A stretch of 64,000 bases of DNA from Clostridium sp. Ade.TY (GTDB taxonomy: Bacteria; Bacillota; Clostridia; Clostridiales; Clostridiaceae). Both the position numbers and the translations under genes were made by a program. The notes below the pieces were generated by a model that worked only from the letters and a program-made list of their open reading frames with translations, made no database searches and was not told where the DNA came from. Numbering within the stretch: the stretch's first letter is position 1; every line of letters starts with the position of its first letter. This document shows, in pieces, positions 54,725 to 63,671 of the stretch. The stretch covers positions 124,001 to 188,000 of the forward strand of contig NZ_AVSV01000022.1 of the NCBI RefSeq assembly GCF_000498355.1. Reading direction: 5' to 3'.

Positions 54725-55057
54725 ATGATGGAAGATAGGGTTGAGATTTCATTATTAATGGATTTTTATAAACCATTATTAACTGAAAAACAAAAAAATA
54801 TTATGGAATTGTATTTTGATGATGATTTATCCTTAGCTGAAATTGCTGAATTAAACAACACTAGTCGTCAGGCAATCCATGATTTAATTAAAAGGTGTTA
54901 TAAACAGCTTTTAACCTATGAAAATAAATTGAACTTACTTCAAAAGAGTATAAATCGAGAAGAAAAAATTATAAAACTTCTAAAAAACTTTAAAGAAAAG
55001 TATTCTATTTCTGATAAAGAATATGATATGCTTAAGAAAGAACTAGAAGATTTATAA
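54725..55057 (+). CDS. ylxM: YlxM family putative DNA-binding protein of the SRP operon
   Basis: 110 residues. Helix-turn-helix like sigma region 4: LTEKQKNIMELYFDDDLSLA (about 18-37), then EIAELNNTSRQAIHDLIKRC (about 38-57) with a charged helical tail. Always next to ffh. Reported to interact with SRP in some streptococci, but its function is not settled. The ATG at 54725 follows AAGGTGAT; a GTG three codons earlier overlaps that site. ffh starts 16 bases later. Confidence 0.93.
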   Translation: MMEDRVEISLLMDFYKPLLTEKQKNIMELYFDDDLSLAEIAELNNTSRQAIHDLIKRCYKQLLTYENKLNLLQKSINREEKIIKLLKNFKEKYSISDKEYDMLKKELEDL

Positions 55058-55073
55058 TATTAGGAGGTTTAGT

Positions 55074-56429
55074 ATGGCTTTTGAGGGATTATCAGAAAAG
55101 CTTCAAAATACCTTTAAGAAATTAAGAGGAAAAGGTAAGCTTAATGAAAAAGATATAAAAGAAGCTATGAGGGAAGTAAAGCTTGCTTTATTAGAAGCAG
55201 ACGTTAACTATAAAGTAGTAAGAAAGTTTGTTAAAAGTGTTAGTGAAAAGTGTGTTGGAAGTGATGTACTTCAAAGCTTGACACCAGGGCAACAAGTTAT
55301 TAAAATAGTTAACGATGAACTTACTGAACTTATGGGAGGAAGCGAAAGTAAAATAAATTATTCAAGTAGTGGAACTACAGTAATAATGCTTGTAGGTCTT
55401 CAAGGTGCTGGTAAAACTACAATGTGTGGGAAATTAGCATTAAATCTTAGAAAGAATAATAAAAAACCGCTTCTTGTAGCATGTGATATATATAGACCTG
55501 CAGCTATAAAGCAATTAGAAGTTGTAGGTAAACAAATAGATATACCTGTATTTTCTATGGGAGATAAGGTTAAAGCTGTTGATATTGCAAAAGCTGGTAT
55601 AAAACATGCAAGAGATAATGGTAATAACGTTGTTATTATAGATACAGCAGGTAGATTACATATAGATGAGAGCTTAATGCAAGAGCTTAAAGATGTAAAA
55701 TCAGCTGTAAATCCTTCAGAAATTCTACTTGTAGTAGATTCTATGACAGGACAAGATGCTGTAAATGTTGCAGAAACATTTAACAATGATCTTGATTTAA
55801 CAGGAGTTATTTTAACTAAGCTTGATGGTGATACTAGAGGTGGTGCAGCGCTTTCAATTAGATCAATCACTGAAAAACCAATAAAATTTATTGGTGTCGG
55901 TGAAAAGATGAATGATTTTGAAGTATTCCATCCTGATAGAATGGCGTCAAGAATACTTGGAATGGGAGATGTATTATCTCTTATTGAAAAAGCTCAATCT
56001 GCAATAGATGAAGAAGAAGCAGCAGATTTTACAAAGAAAATGATGAGCCAAGGTTTGAATTTTGAAGATTACTTAACAGCAATGGAACAAATGAAAAAGC
56101 TTGGACCACTTAATAAACTTATGGAAATGATACCTGGAGTAAATTCAAAAGAATTACAAGGAATTGATTTTGATCAAGGTCAAAAACAAATGGAAAAGGT
56201 TAGAGCTATAATTCTTTCAATGACATTAAAAGAAAGAAGAAATCCATCACTTGTAATAAGTAATTCATCAAGAAAAAAGAGAATTGCAAAAGGATCAGGT
56301 TCAACAATTCAAGAAGTTAACAAACTTATTAAAGGATACGAAATGATGAAAAAGAATATGAAACAAATGAAGTCATTGCAAAAGGGAGGCAAAAAGGGTC
56401 TCTTAGGAAAGTTACCTTTTATGAGTTAA
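55074..56429 (+). CDS. ffh: Signal recognition particle protein Ffh
   Basis: 451 residues. SRP54 GTPase that binds signal sequences and 4.5S/6S-like SRP RNA. N domain 1-90; G domain with GLQGAGKTTMCGKLALNL (about 107-124), ACDIYRPAAIKQLEVVG, DTAGRLHIDESLMQEL and TKLDGDTRGGAALS. The methionine-rich M domain (about 305-451) has MEMIPGVNSKEL, LSMTLKERRNPSLV and SRKKRIAKGSGSTIQEVNKL. AGGAGG precedes the ATG. The SRP RNA gene is not in the window. Confidence 0.98.
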   Translation: MAFEGLSEKLQNTFKKLRGKGKLNEKDIKEAMREVKLALLEADVNYKVVRKFVKSVSEKCVGSDVLQSLTPGQQVIKIVNDELTELMGGSESKINYSSSGTTVIMLVGLQGAGKTTMCGKLALNLRKNNKKPLLVACDIYRPAAIKQLEVVGKQIDIPVFSMGDKVKAVDIAKAGIKHARDNGNNVVIIDTAGRLHIDESLMQELKDVKSAVNPSEILLVVDSMTGQDAVNVAETFNNDLDLTGVILTKLDGDTRGGAALSIRSITEKPIKFIGVGEKMNDFEVFHPDRMASRILGMGDVLSLIEKAQSAIDEEEAADFTKKMMSQGLNFEDYLTAMEQMKKLGPLNKLMEMIPGVNSKELQGIDFDQGQKQMEKVRAIILSMTLKERRNPSLVISNSSRKKRIAKGSGSTIQEVNKLIKGYEMMKKNMKQMKSLQKGGKKGLLGKLPFMS

Positions 56430-56463
56430 TATATAATTATCTTTTAAAGGAGGTGAAATTAAC

Positions 56464-56709
56464 ATGGCAGTAAAAATCAGATTAAGAAGAATGGGAGCTA
56501 AAAAAGCACCTTTCTATAGAGTAGTTGTTGCTGATTCAAGAAGCCCAAGAGATGGTAGATTCATCGAAGAGATCGGATACTACAATCCAGTTTCAGAACC
56601 AGCAGAAATAAAAATAAACGAAGAAAAAGCTAACAAATGGTTACAAAATGGTGCTCAACCAACAGATGTAGTTAAAAAGCTTTTCGTTAGAGCAGGCCTA
56701 AACAAGTAA
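56464..56709 (+). CDS. rpsP: 30S ribosomal protein S16
   Basis: 81 residues. [40 protein letters not shown] and [19 protein letters not shown] are the family signature. Strong AAAGGAGGTGA 8 bases before the ATG. Stands between ffh and khpA as in Bacillus. Confidence 0.97.
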   Translation: MAVKIRLRRMGAKKAPFYRVVVADSRSPRDGRFIEEIGYYNPVSEPAEIKINEEKANKWLQNGAQPTDVVKKLFVRAGLNK

Positions 56710-56712
56710 TAC

Positions 56713-56755
56713 TAGGAGGTGAATTCTGCAACTTAGTACATAACTAAATGCAGGA
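56713..56755 (+). promoter_or_regulatory. Hairpin between two ribosome-site-like sequences before khpA
   Basis: A strong AGGAGGTG at 56714-56721 lies about 40 bases before the khpA ATG, too far to serve it directly. Between them CTGCA/TGCAG (56726-56730 with 56749-56753) and TTAGT/ACTAA form a hairpin. Its 3' arm partly covers the nearer AGGA (56752-56755), so initiation may be structure-controlled. Confidence 0.5.
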
Positions 56756-56760
56756 CACTT

Positions 56761-56988
56761 ATGAAAGAATTAGTAGAAGTAATAGCTAAGTCCCTTGTAG
56801 ATAATCCAGATGAAGTTACAGTAAATGAGATTAAAGGTGAACAATCAATTATACTAGAACTTAGGGTTGCGCAAGATGATATGGGCAAAGTTATTGGCAA
56901 ACAGGGAAGAATAGCAAAAGCTATTAGAACCGTAGTAAAGGCTGCAGCAATAAAAGAAGAAAAAAGAGTAGTAGTTGAAATTATTTAA
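56761..56988 (+). CDS. khpA: KH-domain RNA-binding protein KhpA (YlqC)
   Basis: 75 residues. A single KH domain: SIILELRVAQDDMGKVIGKQ then GRIAKAIRTVVKAAA, where GKQG is the GxxG RNA-contact loop (about 47-50). KhpA with KhpB binds RNA and affects cell division in streptococci. Located between rpsP and rimM, as usual. The ATG has only AGGA at a spacing of 5. A terminator follows. Confidence 0.95.
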   Translation: MKELVEVIAKSLVDNPDEVTVNEIKGEQSIILELRVAQDDMGKVIGKQGRIAKAIRTVVKAAAIKEEKRVVVEII

Positions 56989-57016
56989 AGAGTTAGGTTA
57001 AGCCTAACTCTTTTTA
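56987..57016 (+). terminator. Intrinsic terminator after khpA
   Basis: AAAGAGTTAGG and CCTAACTCTTT, an 11-bp stem, followed by TTATATA. It overlaps the stop codon. Confidence 0.92.
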
Positions 57017-57074
57017 TATAATAAAAGCATATAATTTATAAAATTTGTAATTATAAAAAAGAGGTGATAAAGAT

Positions 57075-57572
57075 ATGAGAGAATTTTTTAAAGTAGGAAA
57101 AATAGTTAATACTCATGGATTAAAAGGTGAAGTTAAAGTTATACCTTCTACTCAAGATGTAAATAATTTTAAGAGATATGAAACTGTTTTTGTTGATGGT
57201 ATAGAAAGAAAAATATTAGGTGTAAAATTCCAAAAAGATAGAGTTATATTAAAAATTGAAGGAATAGAATCAATTGATGATGCTGAAAAATATAAAAATA
57301 AAATTATAGAAGTACCAAGAGATATGGAGCCAGAACTTCCAGAAGATACTTTTTATGCTAGAGATCTTATAGGAATTCATGTGTTTGATACAGATGGAAA
57401 TGACCTTGGAGCTATATATGAAGTTATAGAAACTAAAAATAATGATGTATATTGGATAAGAAAACCAAAAGAATTATTAATACCTGTACTTAAAGATATA
57501 GTTTTAGATATTGATTTAGAAGAAGAAAAAATTATTATAAGACCTGTAGGAGAATGGTTAGATGAAGGTTAG
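57075..57572 (+). CDS. rimM: Ribosome maturation factor RimM
   Basis: 165 residues. Binds S19 in 30S assembly. [20 protein letters not shown] (about 4-23) is the N-terminal RimM domain and [20 protein letters not shown] starts the PRC-barrel domain; [17 protein letters not shown] ends it. GAGGTGAT precedes the ATG. It overlaps trmD by 11 bases. Confidence 0.96.
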   Translation: MREFFKVGKIVNTHGLKGEVKVIPSTQDVNNFKRYETVFVDGIERKILGVKFQKDRVILKIEGIESIDDAEKYKNKIIEVPRDMEPELPEDTFYARDLIGIHVFDTDGNDLGAIYEVIETKNNDVYWIRKPKELLIPVLKDIVLDIDLEEEKIIIRPVGEWLDEG

Positions 57573-58278
57573 TATATTAACTCTTTTTCCTGAAATGTTT
57601 TCGATTTTTAATCATAGTATTATAGGAAAAGCACAAGAGAAGGGGCTTATAGAAATAGAAACTTTAAATATAAGAGACTATACTAAAAACAAGCATAAAA
57701 AGGTTGATGATTACCCTTATGGTGGTGGTGCTGGTATGGTTATGGCGCCTCAACCAGTAATAGATACCATAAGAGAATGTAAGAAAAAAAATAAAGGTAA
57801 AGTAATTTTTTTAGGGCCTAGAGGTAAAAATTTCAATCATGATCTTTCAAAGGAATTAGCAAAAGAAGAAGAACTAATATTTTTATGTGGGCATTATGAA
57901 GGAATTGACGAGAGAATATACGAATACATAGACTTAGAAGTTTCTCTTGGAGATTTTATATTAACTGGAGGAGAAATGGCTGCAATTCCAGTTATTGATT
58001 CTATTTTAAGATTAAAGCCAGGCGTTTTAGGAAAAGAAGAAAGCTTTATGGATGAATCATTTTCAAATGGATTATTAGAATATCCACAGTATACAAGACC
58101 AGAAGAATTTGAAGGTAAAAGAGTACCTGATATACTATTATCAGGGCATCATGAAAATATTAGAAAGTGGAGAAGATTACAGTCTTTAATAATTACAAAA
58201 GATAGAAGAAAAGATTTATTTGAAAAAATAGAATTAACAAAAGAAGATAAAAAAATATTGAAAAGTCATAATAAATAA
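57562..58278 (+). CDS. trmD: tRNA (guanine-37-N1)-methyltransferase TrmD
   Basis: 238 residues, SPOUT (knotted) methyltransferase. [37 protein letters not shown] (about 52-68), [13 protein letters not shown], and the knot loop [20 protein letters not shown] are intact. The later [19 protein letters not shown] binds tRNA. The ATG lies inside the rimM end, so the genes are coupled. Confidence 0.97.
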   Translation: MKVSILTLFPEMFSIFNHSIIGKAQEKGLIEIETLNIRDYTKNKHKKVDDYPYGGGAGMVMAPQPVIDTIRECKKKNKGKVIFLGPRGKNFNHDLSKELAKEEELIFLCGHYEGIDERIYEYIDLEVSLGDFILTGGEMAAIPVIDSILRLKPGVLGKEESFMDESFSNGLLEYPQYTRPEEFEGKRVPDILLSGHHENIRKWRRLQSLIITKDRRKDLFEKIELTKEDKKILKSHNK

Positions 58279-58282
58279 ATTA

Positions 58283-58311
58283 TTGCAAAAAAATATATTT
58301 TATGATAGAAT
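58283..58311 (+). promoter_or_regulatory. Promoter of rplS
   Basis: TTGCAA at 58283-58288, 17 bases, TAGAAT at 58306-58311, giving a start near 58318, at the beginning of the structured leader. Confidence 0.75.
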
Positions 58312-58316
58312 ATGCT

Positions 58317-58396
58317 TTGTGCTAGTACGGGCGGTCCTCTTCTGGATTTTAAGCTCCGGAATGAACGTCAAATTAATTTTAGGAGGGAATGCACAA
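58317..58396 (+). promoter_or_regulatory. L19-type ribosomal protein leader
   Basis: TTGTGC (58317-58322) pairs with GCACAA (58391-58396), whose last base is the A of the rplS ATG. Inside lies a GC-rich core, far richer than its surroundings: TACGGGCGGTCC, then AAGCTCCGGAATGAACG. The position and core resemble the L19 leader of Bacillota, thought to be bound by L19 to repress its own translation. I could not align it to the family model. Confidence 0.65.
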
Positions 58397-58746
58397 TGAA
58401 CGAAATTTTAAGAGCAATCGAACAAGAACAAATAAGAAATGATTTACCAGGATTCAACGTTGGAGACAACATAAAAGTTCACCAATTAATAAAAGAAGGT
58501 AACAGAGAAAGAATCCAAGTATTCGAAGGAACTGTTATTAAGAAACAAAACGGTGGTTTAAGAGAAACTTTCACTGTAAGAAGATTAGCTTACGGTACAG
58601 GAGTTGAAAAGACTTTCCCAATGAACGCTCCAATGATTCAAAAAATTGAAGTGACTAGAAGAGGTAAAGTAAGAAGAGCTAAGTTATTCTACTTAAGAGA
58701 TAGAGTAGGTAAGGCTGCTAAGGTTAAAGAATTATTAGTAAGATAA
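58396..58746 (+). CDS. rplS: 50S ribosomal protein L19
   Basis: 116 residues. [40 protein letters not shown] and [20 protein letters not shown] are the family signature, with [20 protein letters not shown] near the end. The ATG at 58396 has AGGAGGG 8 bases upstream. The frame is open 28 codons upstream through the leader, but the product there is not L19-like. Confidence 0.97.
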   Translation: MNEILRAIEQEQIRNDLPGFNVGDNIKVHQLIKEGNRERIQVFEGTVIKKQNGGLRETFTVRRLAYGTGVEKTFPMNAPMIQKIEVTRRGKVRRAKLFYLRDRVGKAAKVKELLVR

Positions 58747-58758
58747 TTAACCATAAAG

Positions 58759-58789
58759 AAGAGGCTTAGAATTAAGTCTCTTTTTTTTC
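58759..58789 (+). terminator. Intrinsic terminator after rplS
   Basis: AAGAGGCTTA and TAAGTCTCTT with loop GAAT (one mismatch) and an 8-T run. Confidence 0.9.
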
Positions 58790-58825
58790 TATAAATAAAT
58801 TTAAAAATTAAAGGAGGAATTTTTT

Positions 58826-59668
58826 ATGGCAATAAATTGGTTTCCTGGGCATATGAAAAAGACTCAAAGAGAAATAAAAGAAAATTTAAAAGTTGTAGAT
58901 GCAATTATTGAAATTAGAGATGCAAGAATCCCAAAAAGTTCTGCTAATCCTGATATAGATAAATTAGTTGGAAATAAACCAAGATTAATACTTTTAAATA
59001 AAAGTGATTTAACTGAATCTAAAGTTACAAGAGAATGGATGAAAAGTTTAACAAAAGATAATGTTAAAGTTTTAGAAGTAAACTGCTTAAAAGGAAGTGG
59101 ACTTCAAAAAATAAAGCCAGCTCTTAATGAATTATTAAAAGAAAAACATGATAGACTTAGAGAAAAAGGTATGAAAACAATAATGACAAGAGTTATGGTA
59201 GTAGGTATACCTAATGTTGGTAAGTCAACATTTATAAATAAAATGGCTAGAAATAATATAGCACAAACTGGTGATAGACCAGGTGTTACTAAAAGTAAGA
59301 GATGGATAAAAACAGCCATGGATGTTGAGATGTTAGATACACCAGGAGTTTTATGGCCTAAGTTTGAAGATGATGAAACAGCATTAAATCTTGCTTTTAC
59401 AGGGGCAATAAAAGATGAAATAATGGATATTGAAGATTTAGCTTATAGGTTAGTTGAAAGATTACAACAATATTACCCTGATGAATTAATGGAAAGATAT
59501 AAAATTGATACAATATATGATAATCCATTAGAAACTTTAGATGCTATAGCTATAAAAAGAGGAGCTATAATGAAAGGTAGAGAAATAGATTATAATAGAA
59601 TAGCAGTTATTTTATTAGATGAATTTAGAGGCGGAAAAATAGGAAATATATCATTAGAAAGACCTTAA
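58826..59668 (+). CDS. rbgA: Ribosome biogenesis GTPase YlqF (RbgA)
   Basis: 280 residues. Circularly permuted GTPase for late 50S assembly. INWFPGHMKKTQREIKE opens the protein with the conserved PGHM. LLNKSDL (G4, about 53-59) comes before GIPNVGKSTFINKMARN (G1, about 128-144), PGVTKSKRW and DTPGVLWPKF (G3). The C-terminal domain binds rRNA. AGGAGG precedes the ATG. Followed by rnhB as in Bacillus. Confidence 0.97.
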   Translation: MAINWFPGHMKKTQREIKENLKVVDAIIEIRDARIPKSSANPDIDKLVGNKPRLILLNKSDLTESKVTREWMKSLTKDNVKVLEVNCLKGSGLQKIKPALNELLKEKHDRLREKGMKTIMTRVMVVGIPNVGKSTFINKMARNNIAQTGDRPGVTKSKRWIKTAMDVEMLDTPGVLWPKFEDDETALNLAFTGAIKDEIMDIEDLAYRLVERLQQYYPDELMERYKIDTIYDNPLETLDAIAIKRGAIMKGREIDYNRIAVILLDEFRGGKIGNISLERP

Positions 59669-59689
59669 TTTAAGGAGGTTTTATAAAAT

Positions 59690-60496
59690 ATGGATCTTTT
59701 AAAAGATAATTTATCAGAATTTAGTTATAAAGATATAAAAAGTGAATTTGATAAAATAGAACTTGATTTTAAAAAGGATTATATAGATTTTTTAAGCAAT
59801 ATTTTATTAAATGATAAAAGAAAAAATGTTCAAAGTTTAGGTAATAAAATATTAAAAGAAAAAAAGAAATTTGAAGATGAACTAATAAGAGTAAAGAAGA
59901 TGTATGATTTTGATAGAGGATTTGCTAAAGGAAAAATACTTGCAGGAGTTGACGAAGTAGGAAGGGGTCCACTTGCAGGCCCAATAGTGTCAGCAGCTGT
60001 AATATTAGACTTAGATTCTTTAGATGATGAAATTATACTTTATCTTAATGATTCTAAAAAATTATCTGAGCATAAAAGAGAAGAGCTATCTAAAATAATA
60101 ATGGATAAGGCAATAGCTTATTGTATTAGTGAATGTTCTAATGATGAGATTGATGAAAAAGGTATAGCATATTGTAATAATAAAATATTTTTAGATGCAG
60201 CCTATGGACTTTCAAAAAGACCCGATATTGTTTTATCTGATGGATACAATATTAAAGGAATAGAAATAGAAAACAAATTTGTTATAAAAGGTGACACTAA
60301 AAGTGCTAGCATAGCTGCAGCATCTATAATAGCAAAAGTTTATAGAGATAACTTGATGAAAAGTATGGCAAAAGAATATCCAGAGTATGGATTTGAAAGT
60401 AATGTTGGATATGGAGCTAAAAAGCATTTAGATGCATTAAAAGAATTTGGAGCTACACCTATACACAGAATGAGTTTTTTAAGAAATATATTATAA
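59690..60496 (+). CDS. rnhB: Ribonuclease HII
   Basis: 268 residues. Removes ribonucleotides from DNA. An N-terminal helical extension (1-80) precedes the catalytic domain, as in the longer Bacillota forms. GVDEVGRGPLAGPIVSAAV (about 86-104) has the DEVGRG Asp/Glu pair, LNDSKKLSEHKREEL the third acid region, and VLSDGYNIKG the next Asp. IKGDTKSASIAAASIIAKVY and the final PIHRMSF are intact. AAGGAGG precedes the ATG. Confidence 0.97.
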   Translation: MDLLKDNLSEFSYKDIKSEFDKIELDFKKDYIDFLSNILLNDKRKNVQSLGNKILKEKKKFEDELIRVKKMYDFDRGFAKGKILAGVDEVGRGPLAGPIVSAAVILDLDSLDDEIILYLNDSKKLSEHKREELSKIIMDKAIAYCISECSNDEIDEKGIAYCNNKIFLDAAYGLSKRPDIVLSDGYNIKGIEIENKFVIKGDTKSASIAAASIIAKVYRDNLMKSMAKEYPEYGFESNVGYGAKKHLDALKEFGATPIHRMSFLRNIL

Positions 60497-60531
60497 AAGT
60501 AGTAATAGCGAAAGCTATTACTACTTTTTTA
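60495..60531. terminator. Bidirectional terminator between rnhB and yraN
   Basis: AAAAGTAGTAATAGC and GCTATTACTACTTTT form a perfect 15-bp stem with a 4-base loop. It starts within the rnhB stop codon and ends at the yraN stop. Confidence 0.94.
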
Positions 60532-60894
60532 TCTAAAAGCATCTTTTGTAAAAATAATTTTATAGTCGTTATTTTTTGTATTAAAATAAACTTCTAAAAC
60601 ATCGAATCTAATAAAGAAATTTTTATATTTATTACCTAATAGAAAATATTTTGTTAATTTTTTTATATTCTTCACCTTATTATAAGTTATTGATTCAATA
60701 CCAGTTCCAAAATTTTTACTATATCTACTTTTAACTTCTACAAAATTTAAGATATCATCTTTTTTGCAAATTATATCTATTTCGCCAAATCTATTTGAAT
60801 AATTTCTATGAACTATTTTATAACCATTTTTAATTAAATAATCTTTAGCAATTTCTTCTCCGTAATAACCAATATTTTTATTAAAAGATTTCAT
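60529..60894 (-). CDS. UPF0102 / YraN family endonuclease-like protein
   Basis: 121 residues. Restriction-endonuclease-like fold: IGYYGEEIAKDYLIKNGYKI (about 7-26), then RFGEIDIICKKDDILNFVEV and KSRYS, which give the E...D...ExK catalytic pattern (about 37-60). The biological role is uncertain; it is often encoded near comM and rnhB. Read from the - strand, convergent with rnhB and divergent from comM. GAGGTG lies about 4 bases before the ATG. Confidence 0.93.
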   Translation of the reverse strand: MKSFNKNIGYYGEEIAKDYLIKNGYKIVHRNYSNRFGEIDIICKKDDILNFVEVKSRYSKNFGTGIESITYNKVKNIKKLTKYFLLGNKYKNFFIRFDVLEVYFNTKNNDYKIIFTKDAFR

Positions 60895-61001
60895 ATAACA
60901 CCTCGATTATATATTATAGACAAAAAAGTAAAATTTTATTAATTTAAAATTTGATTAAAAAATTTTTTAGTGTTAATACTCATATTTATGAGGTGATTAA
61001 A

Positions 61002-62066
61002 ATGGCAATAAATATAAATAGTGCAACTAATATTGGGATAAATAGTAATGTAATAAATGTTGAAGTTGATATATCAAAAGGTATACCAAGTTTTTCAATC
61101 GTAGGACTCGCTGATGCGTCTGTAAGAGAAGCAAAAGAAAGAGTTAGAGCTTCTATAATAAATTCAGGATTTGAATTTCCGCTTGGAAGGATAGTAATAA
61201 ATCTTGCACCGGCTGACATGAGAAAAGTCGGAACACTTTTAGATTTACCTATAGCCATTGGTATATTAATGGAATCTAACCAAATACCAAAAAAAGAATT
61301 AGAAGATTATTTGTTAATTGGTGAATTATCTTTAAATGGAAGACTTAATAAAAGTAAAGGGGTAATTTCAATTTTACTTCAAGGATTGGTGGATAATATA
61401 AAAAAATTTTTAATTCCTGAAGAAAATTTAAGCGAAGTATTAGAAGTTTCTAAAGGAGAGGTATATTTAATTAAAAGCTTAAAAGATGCAATAAATTATA
61501 TAAATTATGAAGATATATTACCTGTTGACTATAGTGAATATAATGATAAAAAAGAAATAGAAAGTTTATTAGATTTTAGTGCTATAATTGGGCAGCAATC
61601 ATCTAAAAGGGCACTAGAAATAGCAGCAGCTGGAAGGCATAACATAGCATTGTTTGGGAATCCTGGAAGTGGTAAAACAATGCTTGCAAAGGCTTTGAGT
61701 TCAATATTACCACCACTTACGGAAGAGGAAAAAATTGAAGTTGCAAAAATATATTCAATATGTGGAATGATAGATAAATATAAAAATATAAATATACCAT
61801 TTAGAGAGCCTCATAATACAATAAGTAAAACGGCATTAATTGGTGGTGGAAAAGAAGTAAAACCTGGAGAAATTACTTTAGCACATAATGGAATATTGTA
61901 TTTGGATGAAATTTTGGAATTTAAAAGAGATGTTTTAGAGGCTTTGAGAGGACCATTAGAAGAAAAAATAATTAGAATCGATAGATTAAGTGAAAGATTA
62001 GAGATGGAAAGTGACTTTCAGCTTGTAGCTTCCTACAATCCTTGTCCATGCAAGTTTAAAAGTTGA
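61002..62066 (+). pseudogene. comM: comM (YifB family Mg-chelatase-like ATPase), interrupted by an integrated element
   Basis: The N-terminal ~350 residues of a protein normally of about 500. ComM/YifB is a hexameric helicase that promotes branch migration in natural transformation. The ChlI-like domain has MAININSATNIGINSNVINV, SIVGLADASVREAKERVRA and LAPADMRKVGTLLDLPIA. Walker A NPGSGKTMLAKAL is at about 224-236 and Walker B GILYLDEILEF at about 303-313. The reading ends at QLVASYNPCPC, then four unrelated residues (KFKS) and TGA. Sensor 2 and the C-terminal domain are missing. The ATG at 61002 has GAGGTGAT 5 bases upstream. The remainder should lie beyond the element's other end. Confidence 0.9.
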
Positions 62067-63671
62067 TTTGTTTAAATTTATTAGTTTTGCATTTTCATCT
62101 AAATCGTCATCTACATCCAAATCATATTTGAAATTCTTACCAACAGGGAATTTAAAGTTTATTTTAGGTGTAATAATTTTATCTAAACCTTTTTTTACGT
62201 AATCAATTTCTATAGATTCTATTAAAAAATTTATTATTTCTTTCTTCTTATTAAAATCAATTTTATCTAAGTTAGTTGAATATTTTTTCATTAAGTCTCT
62301 AAAATTATCAGTTATATTATTTACATTATTTTCGATAGAGTATTTTTTTTCTATTTTCCTATAAAGTTCATTTAAAGTTTCTTTTTCAATATTTATTTTT
62401 TCTAATTCCTTTTCTACATCATCATCTGTTAATAAATCTTTTCTATATAAATTTAAAATTTTACTTTTTTCATTATCGACATTTTTAATTTTACATTCAA
62501 TTTTTTCTAGATCTTTTTCTACAGAATTTAGTTTAGTATCTTTATTTAAAGATATAGTAACATTGTTAATTATTTCATCTACATTTAGAAGAATATCATT
62601 TTTAATCATGTCCCATATAGCATTTTCTAATTCATTCTTTGGAACATTTAAATTATCGCATTTCTCTCCAAGTATCTTTTTTCTATCACCTCTTTTAGTT
62701 GCACATACATAGTAAGCAAGAGAACCATTTTTATAAGATACACCTTGATAAGCTCGTCCGCATTTAGCACATTTTATAAGCCCTCTTAGTAAATAATCTA
62801 CATTTTTAGTATTTCTTTTAGCTACACTTCTATTATGTCCTCTTAATTCCTTTGCCTTATTCCATAAGTCTTTATCTATTATTTGAGGAACATTCCTTAT
62901 TATAGTTTCTTTTCTTCTAGTACCTCTTTTCCCGTATTCATGTATTCCTATATAAGTTGTATTAGTAAGAACTCTCAATATAGTACTTTGTCTCCATTTA
63001 CCGGTTATAGTCCTATTTCCTTTCCCTTTTCCCCTAGAATAATTGGTAGGGATATTTAAAGAATTTAAATAAAGTGCAATCTCCAATGTAGATGATTTAT
63101 CATTAACATACATATCAAATATCTTTTTTATAATTTTAGCTTCATCATCATTTATTTCTAAATAGCCATCTTTATTTACAAAATAACCATAAGGTACTAT
63201 TCCACCAAGCCATTTACCTTTCTTAGCTGCTCTTGTAGCTCCTAAGAACATTCTATCTAATATATTATTTCGTTCTAATTCTGCCATATTAAGATAGGTG
63301 ATAAATTGGAATCTACCAGTGGGAGTGTTAAGATCAAAAGGTTCTGTAACACTCATTATTTCTATATCATATTTTCTCAATGTTTCAATAGCACTTAATC
63401 CGCTTAATGTATCTCTACCAAATCTATCAATTTTCCAAACTAAAATTGTATCAAATAATCCTTCTTTAGCATCATTAATTAAGTCTTTTCCTGCTGGTCT
63501 TTCTTCAAAAGCAACAGTTCCAGAGATTCCATCATCTAAATATTCTTTATAAATACTTAAGTCGTCCTTCATTTCAACATAAGTATTAAGTATTTCAACT
63601 TGATTTTCTATAGTTTCTCTTTCTTTTTGATCATCACTACTAACTCTGCAATATAAAGCAACTTTCTTCAT
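61998..63671 (-). CDS. Large serine recombinase (integrase) of the element
   Basis: 557 residues. The catalytic domain begins MKKVALYCRVSSDDQKERE, with the nucleophile Ser about residue 10 or 11. LDDGISGTVAFEERPAGKDL and ILVWKIDRFGRDTLSGL follow (about 44-100). The recombinase domain covers about 155-260, a zinc ribbon CAKCGRAYQG...YVCATKRGDR...KCDNL about 300-345, then a coiled coil to about 470. The ATG at 63671 follows GAGGTGAT; the GTG at 63680 overlaps that site. The gene reads toward the comM junction and crosses it: about the last 17 residues (AWTRIVGSYKLKVTFHL) are antisense comM sequence. Confidence 0.93.
   Translation of the reverse strand: MKKVALYCRVSSDDQKERETIENQVEILNTYVEMKDDLSIYKEYLDDGISGTVAFEERPAGKDLINDAKEGLFDTILVWKIDRFGRDTLSGLSAIETLRKYDIEIMSVTEPFDLNTPTGRFQFITYLNMAELERNNILDRMFLGATRAAKKGKWLGGIVPYGYFVNKDGYLEINDDEAKIIKKIFDMYVNDKSSTLEIALYLNSLNIPTNYSRGKGKGNRTITGKWRQSTILRVLTNTTYIGIHEYGKRGTRRKETIIRNVPQIIDKDLWNKAKELRGHNRSVAKRNTKNVDYLLRGLIKCAKCGRAYQGVSYKNGSLAYYVCATKRGDRKKILGEKCDNLNVPKNELENAIWDMIKNDILLNVDEIINNVTISLNKDTKLNSVEKDLEKIECKIKNVDNEKSKILNLYRKDLLTDDDVEKELEKINIEKETLNELYRKIEKKYSIENNVNNITDNFRDLMKKYSTNLDKIDFNKKKEIINFLIESIEIDYVKKGLDKIITPKINFKFPVGKNFKYDLDVDDDLDENAKLINLNKSTFKLAWTRIVGSYKLKVTFHL
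62035..62054. other. Attachment-site junction (host comM / element)
   Basis: comM homology runs to the TGC at 62049-62051 (last Cys of NPCPC), where the family normally continues with Gly. The following AAGTTTAAAAG does not fit. The crossover is therefore at or shortly before 62052, within CCTTGTCCATGC or close to it. Exact core bases cannot be set from one end. Confidence 0.7.
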
